NCBI RefSeq assembly: GCF_001653235.2
Contig: NC_035792.1
Coordinates: 310,001-374,000 of the forward strand
Reading direction: 5' to 3'
From: Pochonia chlamydosporia 170
Lineage: Eukaryota > Ascomycota > Sordariomycetes > Hypocreales > Clavicipitaceae
Length of the DNA: 64,000 bases
The translations under genes were made by a program, and so were the position numbers. The first letter of the stretch is position 1. Each line of letters starts with the position of its first letter. The notes beneath the pieces were generated by a model. That model ran no database searches, was not told where the DNA came from, and saw only the letters and a list, made by a program, of their open reading frames with translations. Positions 34,157 through 45,515 of the stretch are shown here, one piece after another.

Positions 34157-35632
34157 ATGAGTTCGACAGACAGAGAACAGAAGAAATCCCGCCGTCCGCC
34201 AACAGTTTTGGGCAGTTCTGGCTTCGGTGCGGGCCTATCTGCTGATGTCTCTGGCGCGTCTGGTTCGAACAACGCCGCTGCAGCATTTCATCAAGTTGCA
34301 AATGCATCTAAACAGCTGGATAGATACTTTCAGAGCCTCGACGGCGAAGGTACGTGGTGAAGGATTGCCCCAAGGACGCTCAAAAAAAGTGAGATACACC
34401 GATTCTCTAACTAGCTTGCTCTCGTAGGTGCTAGATTTGCCAAAATTCTTGAGCAAAGTCGCTGGCGAGAGAAAGCAGCGGCATGCTCCAACTCTTCCTT
34501 CGAGGATTGTTCACTTGCAGAAGCTACTCTGTAATTTACGGACCTTAGGCTTGACCTAGCCAGTTACATATTGACAAACATTAGGGAACAATCACATTGT
34601 CAACTCGTGCGGCTCGCAGCTGTGAGCGCAGTCAAGGTCTATGCCAAAGAGGCGACCAAGGATCTTGTACCTGATGAATTTTCCGTCTTCAGTATACCAG
34701 CGAACATCAACGCTGAGTCTTTGGGGGGCTCAGTCAAGGCTACAAACATCTGGCTGTACATTCCGAATGATTCAACTTCTGGTTCCACTAATGTTATCGT
34801 TGTAGCAATCCGAGGTTCCGTTACATATCACGATTGGCTGGTGAATCTCAATAATGGTGGTGGGCGACCCGTTCAAGATCCTTTCCTGGTGAGTACTATC
34901 AAATGCTGATGCACCAATAATGTCAGGCACTTTCTGACGGGCTGGTGACACGCGGCAGGGCGTTGATGAAGTAGGCACGCCTTATAGTGCTCACCCTGGG
35001 TTTTTGGAGTGCGCAAAGGCGATGAAGACCAAGGTCTTTGAGCTCATCCATCAGTTTTGTTCAAACAATTTCGCGGCTGAAGTTCGATCAAAGCCAACTT
35101 TGCTATTCACGGGTCATTCTGCCGGTGGTGCAGTAGCAGCCATGCTATACACGCACTTGTTGAACTGTGACCCGGTTCTGGATGATATACATATGAGTGC
35201 AGCGCTGAAGACAGGTATGGTTTTCCAACGAGGTTGCTCGTGAGATACTTGATGCTAACGGCAACAACAGCATTTGGTGCAGTTCACTGCATAACATTTG
35301 GAGCTCCTCCGATTACAACAAAACCACTGTTGCCATCTCAAGCAGGCTCGCTACTTTTATCCATCATCAATGACGGTGATCCGGTGCCGAGGGCAGACAA
35401 AGAATACATCGATGCTCTGCTGCGCCTATTCTCCAACGATATGCCCGAGGAAGGAACCAAATATGTGCTGCCACCTCGCGTCTTTTTTAATGCGGGTGCG
35501 GAAATCATCACTCTGGTTGATGGTCGGCTGCTTCGGCCAAGTGAATTCGGCAAGGGTAGCTTAGCGGAGACGCTGATGGGAGACAAGAGAGCACATTCAA
35601 TGTTGGAGTATCGCAGGAGGCTAGAGTTATAG
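34157..35632 (+). CDS. Class 3 lipase-domain protein
   Basis: Five exons, 34157-34349, 34428-34530, 34585-34888, 34959-35214 and 35271-35632, give 405 residues with all phases compatible. The lipase_3 fold shows VIVVAIRGSVTYHDWLVNL (oxyanion region), the nucleophile elbow LLFTGHSAGGAVA (Ser about 254), CITFGAPPI, the acid in IINDGDPVPR, and a C-terminal His in AHSMLEYRRRLEL. The triad is complete, so activity on acylglycerols or phospholipids is expected. The N-terminal 65 residues are Gly/Ser/Ala-rich (SSGFGAGLSADVSGASGSNN) without a secretion signal, so the enzyme is probably intracellular. An ATG at 34076 would add 27 residues. Its position between two accessory genes suggests it could serve as a lipolytic effector, but this is inference. 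Confidence 0.87.
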
Positions 35633-36169
35633 ACAGCTCTTGAGATAATAGCCAATGTTCTATCTGAAGCCATGCATCCCAAGTGTAATTAGCTATTTTC
35701 TCGATGATTGGGCAACAAGCCCGCTAACCATGGACGACCTCCGCCGTACAATGTTCCCGTAAAATGGCACCGCGCAGTACGAGCTGCCACTGGCAACAGC
35801 TTCGTAATAGCATATGACATTTGGAAGTGCAGCATAGGTCAAAACTCCCGTTGTTGGTCCAAATCTCTGTGTTAAATCTGGAAAGTCAGGCTCTCTATGA
35901 GCCCTTGGCGTAATGCATTTGGCCTTGCACCACTAACCTTGGCGTATTGAACAGGCCCCAGTGCCACTATTTGGTAAATTCCATCTTCCCGAGAAGCTCG
36001 TGCTACGATGGAGCATTTGGTGACCATGCCCTTGGCACGTTGCAGAGTTATGGCACATCTCGGAATCCTGCCAACTCGAACACACTATACGATGGATTCC
36101 CTGATTGCGTGCAGGTGAGCAGTCATGATCAAGCTTTGTTCTAGTCACCTAGCCAGTTGTCAATATACT
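35633..36169. other. Intergenic, no gene seen
   Basis: This is the 3' flank of the lipase gene, up to the AT-rich island. Short frames on both strands have no domain. Confidence 0.45.
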
Positions 36170-36790
36170 CGCTTAGACCGTTACACTGCCCTATATAGTA
36201 GCATTTATATATATAGACTATAAGGTATAAGGGAGAACCTTAGACTAAGTGGCACTAGAACTATATAGGACTAGAATAATAATTATTAATAGAAAGAGCA
36301 TTCTAAGCCAGTATAACCTATATAGCTTATATATTTAGCTGTCTTATTGCCTATTACTAGACAGTATAATGCTCCTATTAAAGTCTAGTATAGGGACTTT
36401 ATAGGCAACAAAGTGCCTAAGAGTATAGCTAGGGCAGAGGCAAGACTTAAATCACTAAGCAATAAGTTATTAATTAGACGTTAGGCTAGTTAGATTAACC
36501 GTATAAGAAATAGGTAGGAAGGCAGCAAGAGAGGAAGATAGTATAAGAAAGCAAGCCTTCTAACAATTAAATTGCAAGCACCTAAGTAGACATAAATATA
36601 GACGCAAATTTAGTACTAATTAAGAGTGTAAGTTTAACACATAATAGCAACTTAATAGCCTAGCACTTCTATTTTTGCATTACATAGTCTCATAGTTTTA
36701 ATAACACTAGTTACTTTACTTATATATATACTCTATTTGTCTAGTAATAATGCCTGCCGCTAAAAGACGCGTTTGGAAGAATAGTTAGGG
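36170..36790. repeat. AT-rich, RIP-like island
   Basis: Base composition changes sharply: the block is dominated by TA, TAG and TAA words, with very few CpG or CpA. This is the appearance of a repeat hit by RIP. I could not align it by eye to the gypsy or Fot copies at 43-52 kb, so its origin is unknown. It separates the lipase from the NLR gene. Confidence 0.6.
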
Positions 36791-37352
36791 CAGCGAGCCT
36801 ATTAGAAACCGATTAAGATAAAGGGCCAGACTGGCTGGAGCATAAAACCTCTCGGAACTTCGTTCCTCAAGGCGTAGGCACCCTAATTTTTCTTCATCAA
36901 AGATAGTACTCTAGTTCCTAGCTAGCTCCCACCACGATCATTTAGCACGATCCTAAGTCTACACTTTGAGTAACTGCATTGATCACTGGGTACGGTTTAC
37001 CACCGATTACCAACGTGACATATCAACGCCCAGTACTGCACGTCCTGATAACTCTGCCAACATAAACCCTTGACCTGGTTTATCCCTTGGGAACCAATCA
37101 CAGTCGTCACAGCTGGCGATATGCAGGCGAAATACCCTGTACACGTGACCCGTCAGACGGGTGTGCGGGCAGTCGGCGATGGCCTTGCGCATCTTACAGA
37201 GTCTGTAACGATTGGCGTATTGACACTTAGTTAGCCGATGATGTAATGGCAGCTTATGGCTATTCCCCAACTTTTGTAGCTCGTCCTGTTGGAGCTCTGC
37301 TGCTGTATTACTGGTAACATTCCTACCAAGTAAAAAATAGTATCATTCGTAT
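36791..37352. other. Intergenic, no gene seen
   Basis: Normal-composition DNA between the AT-rich island and the 3' end of the NLR gene. An 87-codon minus frame (37007-37270) with several Cys/His residues could be a fragment of an old element, but I cannot support a function. Confidence 0.4.
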
Positions 37353-40300
37353 CTATAACCTCGTTCCTGCCCTTGTAATATCATACTCTGGTTTCACATC
37401 GGAAAGCCATGAGGTGCGGACTGTAAGCCGTAGCTCTTTAATGAGGCTAATGTCAAGAGAAGCTGCATCCGAATGAAGAGCAATTACAACTCGATCTCCA
37501 GTCTTAAGTGCCTTTACCCAACGTCTGACTTCTTCACTGGCACCTCCAGACGGACTTGTACTCCAAATTAATGTGGATGTAAGGGCCGACGAAAGGTCTG
37601 GGCCGTACTCCAGCACGTTGGGCTCCCATTTCCTAATAACAGCAACCTGAAGCATCCCTAGGTCTGGTTCATTAACTTTAGCGTTGCGTTGGCTCGAAAA
37701 GAACCGGCTGCTCCGCGGCTGGTAATACATTGAACCAAATTGTGTAGCAAAACTAGCAAAACTTTGGCGAATGCTATGTTTGAATTCATTATTGTAGTCC
37801 TGTGTTTGAGCTTGCACAATAAGCTGTCGAACCGGGTTTGGGTCTGCACCCGTAATTTCTTGGCTCACGAGAGTTGTGTTCGCGGGTAATTTAGAGTGGT
37901 CTGCGTAATTATACCCTTTAAACTCGTTGCGGTACACTGTCTCTGTCCAAAGTTCTGCATGATCGAGAATGATTGAAAGCACACAGTCTGGGAGTGTGGG
38001 TTGGAGCAGACGGAGCACTGATATGGTGTTGAGAACCTCCATAGTGGAATGACTCTCCCGTTGGGACCAAGAACCCGATTTCCTCGGGGCTAAAGAATTA
38101 GTCTTAGCAACGTTGGTTTCTATTGTTCGTAGCTCGGCCGCAGTGAAAGTTTTGCACCCCGCACCGTGATGTATTAAGAGTAGAGTTGTAGTATGTAGTT
38201 CTTTGTTCATTGTGATCTGCAATGGCGTTCCGCCAACGTTTGAGACGTGGTCAAGTTCCTGAGTACTCCGTATAAGAGCGGTAACCGGCATCGATTCTGG
38301 GCGCGAGGCGGCAGAGGCATCCTCAGAAGGCTCCATTGACGACACGGCGCGGTGTAAAGGAAGTTGTTCGCTGCGGTCCGCAAGGCCGGCGTCTGCGCCA
38401 GAGCGTAGTAGATCTTGAATGAGCCGACCCTTCCAGGCGGTTATCATTTTCAAGAAGCAGTCGACAGAGTTCCTAAAAGGAACTTGTATTCCGAGATCTG
38501 CCCATGCATCCCGGAGCACCTGCAATGCCCTGAAGCCCTGTGCTGAAAACAATTCGCATGTAGGCATTCCCAATTTAGCATCTGATGGGAGATGTCTAGG
38601 ATCTTGTGCCCTTCTATAGCGCTCCCTAAATAGCGTCGCTGAAGATTCAACGGCTATGGCGGCGGCAAGATGCAATGGTGTCTCACCCGCTACCACCGAC
38701 TTTGAATTTATAATCTCCTTGGCAGTCGGTGTCTCGATAATGAATTTGAATATGAGCGGATGCCAAAGCACTGATGAGCAAACTTCATGCAATGCGGTTT
38801 TGCCTGAATCGCCGTCCACGAAGTCAAGGCGCGCACCTCTTTCCAAAAGAATCGGAAGTACATCCATACCGTTACGGCATGCATACCGGATGGCGCTGTA
38901 GCCGTATTGGGTACGACAATTGACATCGGCTCCGTAGCGCAGCAGTGTCAGCGCAGCATTCTTGCTGTCGCCGTGAGCGGCTTGAAGGAGAGGAGTGAAA
39001 CCTAACCTGTCGCGGAAATCGACGGAAGTCCCGATAGATAGTTCATTCTGTAGGACCTGTTGGAAATCGAAGAATGCGGCGATATGCGCAACAGGCCAGT
39101 AGACACCAGGAGCGTACCAGATCTCAATCAGCCAGCGCTCCCAGCGGTCGAACAGGCCGGCTGGGTTGAAGCCAAGTGTCGTTTCCCAGGCGTTCGAGAT
39201 GTATTGCCAGCATAGGCTACGCCTGGGATGAAAGTGCTGTCCCCGTTTTGGACTTTGTGCGAAGTATTGATAAAGTTGAAGCCACTTAACGACGTGCTCA
39301 GAGGATCCTAGGAATCGTCTAATGGTATGAGATAGAGTGTCTTGCTCAAGCTGTGGCATATCGGTCAGATGTTTCCACCAATTTAGAGCAGCATACTCTA
39401 AAAATGGATGCTTCAAGACATGACTGTGTATGAGAAGACTCAGCGACTCGTTTGATATAGTACCGCCAACATATGTAATATCAGAGAACGAGAGACACGT
39501 CAAACAGGCTCTGGCTATGTGCATGGCGTTCAGTGCTGCCTCTGTACGGCTGCCTGGCTGAGAGATGCCCAATCCGAGATGAACTCCTTTGGAAATGAGG
39601 AATTCCTTGGCAGATGCATGAACGAGACGTATTTCCTTCCTTCTGCTGATGTCGACGAATGATCCACAAGCTAGAGTAACATCTTGGGCGCCACGCATGA
39701 ATGTTTGGCCTTTGGGGGAATAATTTTCATCAGCCTTTATACCCATGGCGAAATCGAGTTCCTCGAATGTGAGAGCACGGGTCGAAGCTGTTATCCATTG
39801 CAGGATCCGTAGCGTTGTGAAACGTCTGGGAGCGTTGCTGCCTGCTAAAATTGTCTGCAGCATGCGATCGTACGTAGCGTCGAGGCCATCAGGAAGATCT
39901 TTCTCCAACACCATGTGGGCATCTTCCTGCAATAACTGCTCCGCAAGTGCGTTGATTTGGAACTCGGCCCAGAGAAACATGCCGTTCACTCGTTGAGTGA
40001 GCTTTTTCAGAGCGGTCCTCTCTAAATTTGACGAGAGATGCAGCGACCGGATGCGAGTCTTCAGGTAACGTTCAATATCGGACGCAGTGTCAGAGACCGC
40101 CAAAGGCACAAGCCTGAACAGTTCTGGCTTGGTTACTATACTACTGTACATGTAGGAGCCTTGTGCGGCAACCCATTCTTCATTTCTACTGGCAATGAGA
40201 AAGCTGTGGCTATTCCCAACGGCAGATATGAAATGTTCGAGCTTTTTGGAAACTTCCTTGGCGGACTCACACTCGTCAAGTCCATCCAAAACGAGAAAAA

Positions 40301-42089
40301 TACGCCTGGGGGCAGCTGTGAGCAGTCTTTCCAGAACAGTCTTAATCTTTGACTCTTGGCCGCGAATAGCTGATCCCCTTGGTCCATGTCGCAACACAAT
40401 GTCGGTGAACTGGGGATGCTGCTCCAAGACCTGCCATATCCAAGTACCCAAGATTGAGGACAAACTCCTCTTCGTGTTATCCTGGAAGCGGCAAAAAAAG
40501 TATGCTACCATATGGCCATCCGTTTGCAGTCGCTCAATAATTGTTGCTATAAGGGTGGACTTTCCAGAGCCGGCTTTCCCCGTTAGCCAGATGTTGCCGG
40601 CAGCGCCTGAGAACCAGTCTTGAACCGCTTGCGTCTCAAAGATCCAGAGCCCAGTGTGACGCTCGCGACGATCTAAAAGGTCATCGAGATCATCGCCAAC
40701 TGAGGCTGGGCTGAGAAAAGCCCGGAGACTGTCCTCAGATGAATCAAATAACCTCTGAGAAGCTATTTTGACTTGAATTAGCTATTGATCAAACACACTG
40801 CAGGTTAACGACTGACTCATTATTGACTTCGTTGAAAGGGAGAGTGGTACTCCAATTAAATTTTGGAAGTTGGTTACATTGACTGCAATTACTGTGAGCC
40901 CACCGGACCAGGATTATCTTTTCTTTCGTCCTCGGAAGCAATACCTCCGTTGTAATTACCATGGAATTCGGAAGCCTTTCCAGCCCAGTACGCTATCTCG
41001 TCTCCGACGACCCGATAACCTTCATCATCTCGAGTTGCGTACCTGCACATGTCCATGTGATTGTAGTTTAGGGACTGGCAGACAGTATCATCGTCAAGTC
41101 GTGAAGAGCTCTCCAGAACAATCTAACGTGAAGTTAGCAGTAGATATAATCGCTAAGGCACAGTCCGCGAACCTGTTCACTGAGGGTTCTGATGCCCGAC
41201 AACCCTTTGGACTCTTGGAAGATGCGCACAATGATGGCTCTTTGCTTGACGCATTCCCTGAACTCACTTCGTAGGATGTTTAGGACACCGCTGTCGAGCT
41301 TGAGCTCCTTCAGAACCTTGTTATTTGTTCCAACGCCGATCATCTTTACAAAAGCATCTGCAATAAGCGCCCATTCAGCAGCATTACTTCCTCTGAATGG
41401 CGTTCCAAGGAATATCGTAGCAAAGGTTGAAAGATAGATATCTTTCTCTTCTTGGGGAACTGACCCTTTGCTAGCCGCCCGGAGAACCTGACAAGATCAG
41501 CCGAAGACATTTCTTATGAATGTGGGAGTACTCACCTCTTCGACCAGGATACCTAATCGATGTGAATCAGTGTTATAGTACCATAAAAAGGGCGAGAACC
41601 ATTACGCATCGAGAAACATACCTCCTAGAGAATGCGCGACGAAGATTATGGGTCTTTTAGTCTAGCATGTATCAGTTATTATCCAGTAGGTTTCTAGAGA
41701 AGTTGACTGGCGTACAAAGTCTCGTCTCTTCCGACAAAGTTCACGGCGGAGATTTTGAGCATGAGCAAAGATGTCATTTTGATTGACCGCCCTCAGCCCT
41801 CGTGTTACGACAGAGTCGTAGCCAAATGTCATGATGCGCGCATTTGGGCAATCGGTCGGCAATAAATCGAGAGGCCAGAACGTGCTTGAAGGCCGTTTCG
41901 ATGTCCAAGTTCGTTTTGGGTTGCCTTGGATACCATGGATGAAAACAATGCTGCCATCAAGTTAACACCGTTGCCCTGACGCTTGGTGTCACTGAACACT
42001 TACTCCGTATCTGCTGAATCTGGATTATTAAGCACTGTGATGCCAGTGTCGTGGACGCTGACTGCTGGTGACGGACTAGCAGCATCCAT
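37353..42089 (-). CDS. NLR/STAND protein: alpha/beta hydrolase, NACHT, ankyrin repeats
   Basis: Seven exons, 42089-42004, 41950-41716, 41661-41622, 41552-41536, 41487-41173, 41122-40960 and 40771-37353, give about 1424 residues. Residues 1-285 are a serine-esterase-like hydrolase: DIVFIHGIQGNPKRTW, RPIIFVAHSLGG with nucleophile about Ser118, FLGTPFRG, and catalytic His about 253 in YNHMDMCRY. The NACHT NTPase follows, with Walker A GKAGSGKST (about 350-358) and Walker B FLVLDGLDE (about 444-452). Ankyrin-like repeats appear from about 870 (GFTPLLQAA, TALHEVCSS, GETPLHLAA). The C-terminal 230 residues form a conserved-looking tail (LPDCVLSIILDHAELW). This architecture is known from fungal NLRs in heterokaryon incompatibility and innate recognition. 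The 188-nt last intron could hide another small exon. Confidence 0.88.
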
Positions 42090-43095
42090 AATGCAGGTAA
42101 CACTTGGAGTCAATCAAGTTTGATAAATCGAATAGATGTCTTGGGATGGCGAGGAGATTAGAAGAGGGTTTAGCTCCCTGAAGCTGAGTAGAGCAAGGTC
42201 ATGTATGTTGCGGAGGGCTACAGGATAGACGACTTGGCAGTACAAGGAGGTCACGCCAAAACGTGTTGGATTAACGCCATGCAGCGTACTAGCGAATCCA
42301 ATTCTATGCACGAGAGCGAGTTTCCGGCTATGTCAACGACTATAATGTCAGCCATGGCTGAAGGAGCTGAAAGCTCGATGCAGCAGGCCGCAGTCATCAA
42401 AAGGAATTGTATTCATGCAAAGTCATCTCAACCCATGCAAAGAACCAATCATCAACTATCCTGTATTCCCCTCTACAGAGCCCAATTAAGTAGCGAGTCC
42501 ACCGTTTATATGGACCGATAAGTAGGCATGATAGCATTTATCCGCAAGCTTGTCTAGCCATATTGGACTAAGATGAACGGCCCTTCGTGGAAGCCTTTCA
42601 AGTCTGTTGGCCATAACTGGAAACGCCACCTGCCTGGCAGACTTAATTTTACTCGGAGCACATTATGTACCGTTTGCGGCAATATATTCCTAACTTCTCG
42701 TGCCGTGCTATAGTAGCGCTAGAAACGATTGTAGATTTAAGTCAAGACAGCCCTATTGCGCTCTAACCAGCAAGACTTAAGCCTAAGCGGTGGTGTCCTG
42801 TCCAATAACCGAGAGAGCGATAAGAGTGAAATCTCCAGAGGGACTACCTGGCGTAGCCTTAGAGAAGGGTACGACGAGCATATACACCTTAGCAGCAGGC
42901 AGGGTTAGCTTAGGGTGGGGCCTTGTAAATATTGCAAGCAACTGCTATTATCGCCAAGCACTACCCTATAGAACTCTAGTTAAATTATAAAATAGCAATA
43001 AATAAGATAAAGGCAATTATTAGTATATATAATTAACTTAACTTCTAGCATACTACTTATAGAGTTATTTGCACTATTATTAGTATTAAGAATAC
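42090..43095. other. NLR promoter region grading into AT-rich repeats
   Basis: From 42090 to about 42990 composition is near normal and contains only short frames without domains; this must include the NLR promoter. After 42990 the DNA becomes AT-rich and stop-dense, marking the left edge of the repeat block. Confidence 0.5.
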
Positions 43096-43335
43096 TGTAA
43101 GGGGCTAGCCTAATAGCTTCCGCAAGCTAGCATTACTAATAGTAACTTTTCTTATAAGGAGAAAAGGGAAAAGAGAAAAGAGGTTAGCTTAGCTTTAGAG
43201 AGCACTCTTATAGAGTTTAATTAAGCTCTAGTAAAAATCTATAGTAGATTCTTAGGTAGCTCTTTCTATATATTTATCTTTTTCTTTCTTAAGATTTAAG
43301 CATTACACTTAAATCTATAATATACTTTTCTATAA
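43096..43335. repeat. LTR-like segment, copy 1
   Basis: This begins TGTAAGGGGCTAGCC and matches, with transition-type differences, the segment at 49642-49880. Shared landmarks include a CTAATAGTAACTTTTCTTATA core and a run reading CTTAAATCTATAATATAC. Its position outside the integrase of a minus-strand gypsy relic fits an LTR end. True LTR borders could not be fixed. Confidence 0.55.
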
Positions 43336-43871
43336 CTTATTTTTATGCTTACTTCTTTATACTTATAAGTAAATTCTAAGGTTATTCTTTTTATTTTTTT
43401 AACGTGGGTGTATAGTAGGTGTTAGGTATGGGTAGTTAAATAAGCAGAGTAAAGGATAAGGGGAGTAATCTTATATTTATAGCAAAATAGTAGATATCTA
43501 GCAGTTAGGATTATAATAGTCTTAATCTCTAACCTTCTTAAATCTAAGAAGCTCTTCTCTTCTCCTTTTATACTAGAAGCAGGGTAACCTTCTTTTATAC
43601 TAGAAGCAGAGTAATAGCGTGATGCCTGCTACTTATAGTTACTCTTTCTTTAGGATAGCTTCTAATAGAGTTACCCTTCTTTATTGTAACTGTGCTTAGT
43701 TATAGCTATATTACTAGTAACTTATAGCTATAAATAGCTTCTAGCTGTAAATACCTAGATAGCTATTAATAAGTACCTAACTAGCTATAAGCTAGCAGCT
43801 ATTAGAGTAGCTGCTAACTCTATAGCTATTAGCTGTTAGTTCTAATTCCTAGATATATAAGTAGAACCTCT

Positions 43872-43963
43872 CTCCCTTCTTTCTTTCTTTCCTTCTTTCC
43901 TTCTTTCCTTCTTTCCTTCTTTCCTTCTTTCCTTCTTTCCTTCTTTCCTTCTTTCCTTCTTTA
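43872..43963. repeat. Octanucleotide satellite (TTCCTTCT)n
   Basis: A pyrimidine-only tract repeats TTCCTTCT about ten times almost perfectly, preceded by two CTTT units. It is embedded in the decayed gypsy relic. Confidence 0.9.
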
Positions 43964-43979
43964 TTCTCTCTTATTCTTA

Positions 43980-45067
43980 TAAGTACCTCCCTTTATAGTA
44001 GCAGCTTGCTAGCACTCTACTTTTAGCCTGCTTATTAATAATATTAAGGGGCTTAATAGTATAACTTAGTTCTCTAAGAGTAAATTCTTATACCGCCTCT
44101 ACTAGAGAGTAGCTATATGCTATATAATAGCTAGTATTATAAGTAAATTATACTATTAATAGGTAGTTTAGCTAGTCTATCTATTTAATACTTCTAAAAG
44201 CTCTAATATAGTACTCTAGGATTTAATTTAGGCGCTTAGTTTAACTATCTATTTAAGGGTAAAATACTATACTAAGCTACTACTTAGTTACTAAGAGGTA
44301 GTAGAAAGTCCTCTAAAAGCTACTAGTAAAAGTTATATCTTAATCTATTATAATTCTCTTAGGTATACTATAGTTCTTAAAGATTTAGTCTAAGAAAATA
44401 ATAGTAAGTCTATTACTAGTAATCTACTTAAATACTAGTTTATAAATAGTATACTTAGAGAATTAATTTATAATAACTAAGATAGAGTTATAAATCTTAT
44501 TTCTATATATACTAATAAAGGGTAAGCTAGTAATAAAGTCTATTAATATCTTCTAAAAGGGGTAATTTAGTATAAAAAGAGCTATAAGTTTACTATATAG
44601 GTAATATAGCCTTAATTTTAAGACTTAATAGTTTAGGTAGATACTTATATAGTTCTTAATCTACTTTTTTATGCTTTACTAATAATACTAAGCTATAAGC
44701 TTATATAAAGTCTTACTTACTCTATAATACCTAATAGCTAGATTATTATAAACTAGTAATAATAACTCTTTTTATAAACCTTCTAAAATATAAATATAGC
44801 TCTTATATAAGAGTAGTCTACTTATATTAACTTTCTAAGACTTATACCTTTAGGTTACTACTTTTAAGTTACTTATAAGTAACTCTAGTTATTAGGTAAT
44901 AAAGGTATCTCTCTATTATGCCTCTAATAGTACTTTTAAAATAGTAGAAACTCTTATAAGCTTACTACTATCTTAATTATCTATTATAGAGCTTAATTTA
45001 GTAGAGATTCTCCTAATAGCTAAAAGTTATACTATAGTACTCTAGTAGACTAGCTACTTTATAGCTA
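43980..45067 (-). mobile_element. Ty3/Gypsy pol relic (integrase), RIP-decayed
   Basis: The reverse complement of about 44315-44490 reads YNSILVIIN, FSKYTIYKLVFK, ITSNRLTIIFLD and PKRIIID, interrupted by TAA/TAG stops. This is the DDE integrase core of Ty3/Gypsy elements, in which VIxD and SDRDxxFTS carry the first two acids. Here the first acid reads Asn and several Gln/Trp codons have become stops, as expected from C-to-T and G-to-A change. No intact frame remains. The relic is interrupted on its right by a hAT-like MITE. Confidence 0.8.
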
Positions 45068-45491
45068 GTTCTAACCAGAGCATTGCCGAAAACTACAAAA
45101 TGTAGTTTTTTTTATTTTAATAAAATATTTATATTAAATAGACTAAAATAGATATAGAATAAGTATTTATATCTAAAAATAGCAAATTAAAAAACTACAG
45201 TGTAGTATAGTAGAAAAGTGGGTCCTATATATTCCTAATAAGCCTAAACTACAAAAAAACTACAAAAACTACAAATTACTATGTAAAAAACACTATAAAT
45301 GTAGTTTTTCTAGTTTTAGCTTTAACTAAGGCTCTAAGACCCACTTTTCTTAGTAAGCCTAAAAATTAGTATAATAATCTATTTTTTAAGGGACTTTATA
45401 TTCTTATAAGTATTTTAGTCTATTTTATATAAATATTCTAGGAAAATGAAAAAACTACACAAACTACATTTGACAATGCTCTGGTTCTAAC
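45068..45491. mobile_element. hAT-like MITE with 8-bp target duplication
   Basis: The element occupies 45076-45483 (408 bp), starts CAGAGCATTG and ends CAATGCTCTG. It is flanked on both sides by GTTCTAAC (45068-45075 and 45484-45491), a perfect 8-bp target-site duplication. Subterminal TGTAGTTTT-type words occur in inverted orientation at both ends. There is no coding frame. An 8-bp duplication with 5'-CAGAG termini is the hallmark of hAT elements, so this is a non-autonomous derivative. Confidence 0.85.
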
Positions 45492-45515
45492 TCTACTAGC
45501 TAGAGGCTCTATTAC

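Noticed and set aside
37007..37270. 87-codon minus frame with Cys/His pairs, possible retroelement tail
   Set aside because: Too short and no alignable motif; I could not tie it to a LINE or any other family.
40512..40771. Taking the internal ATG at 40511 as the NLR start
   Set aside because: The Walker A and linker lie upstream in the same open frame and six further exons encode a conserved hydrolase, so the start is at 42089.
42790..42990. 66-codon frame at the left edge of the repeat block
   Set aside because: No ATG start and no domain; probably repeat-derived remnant.
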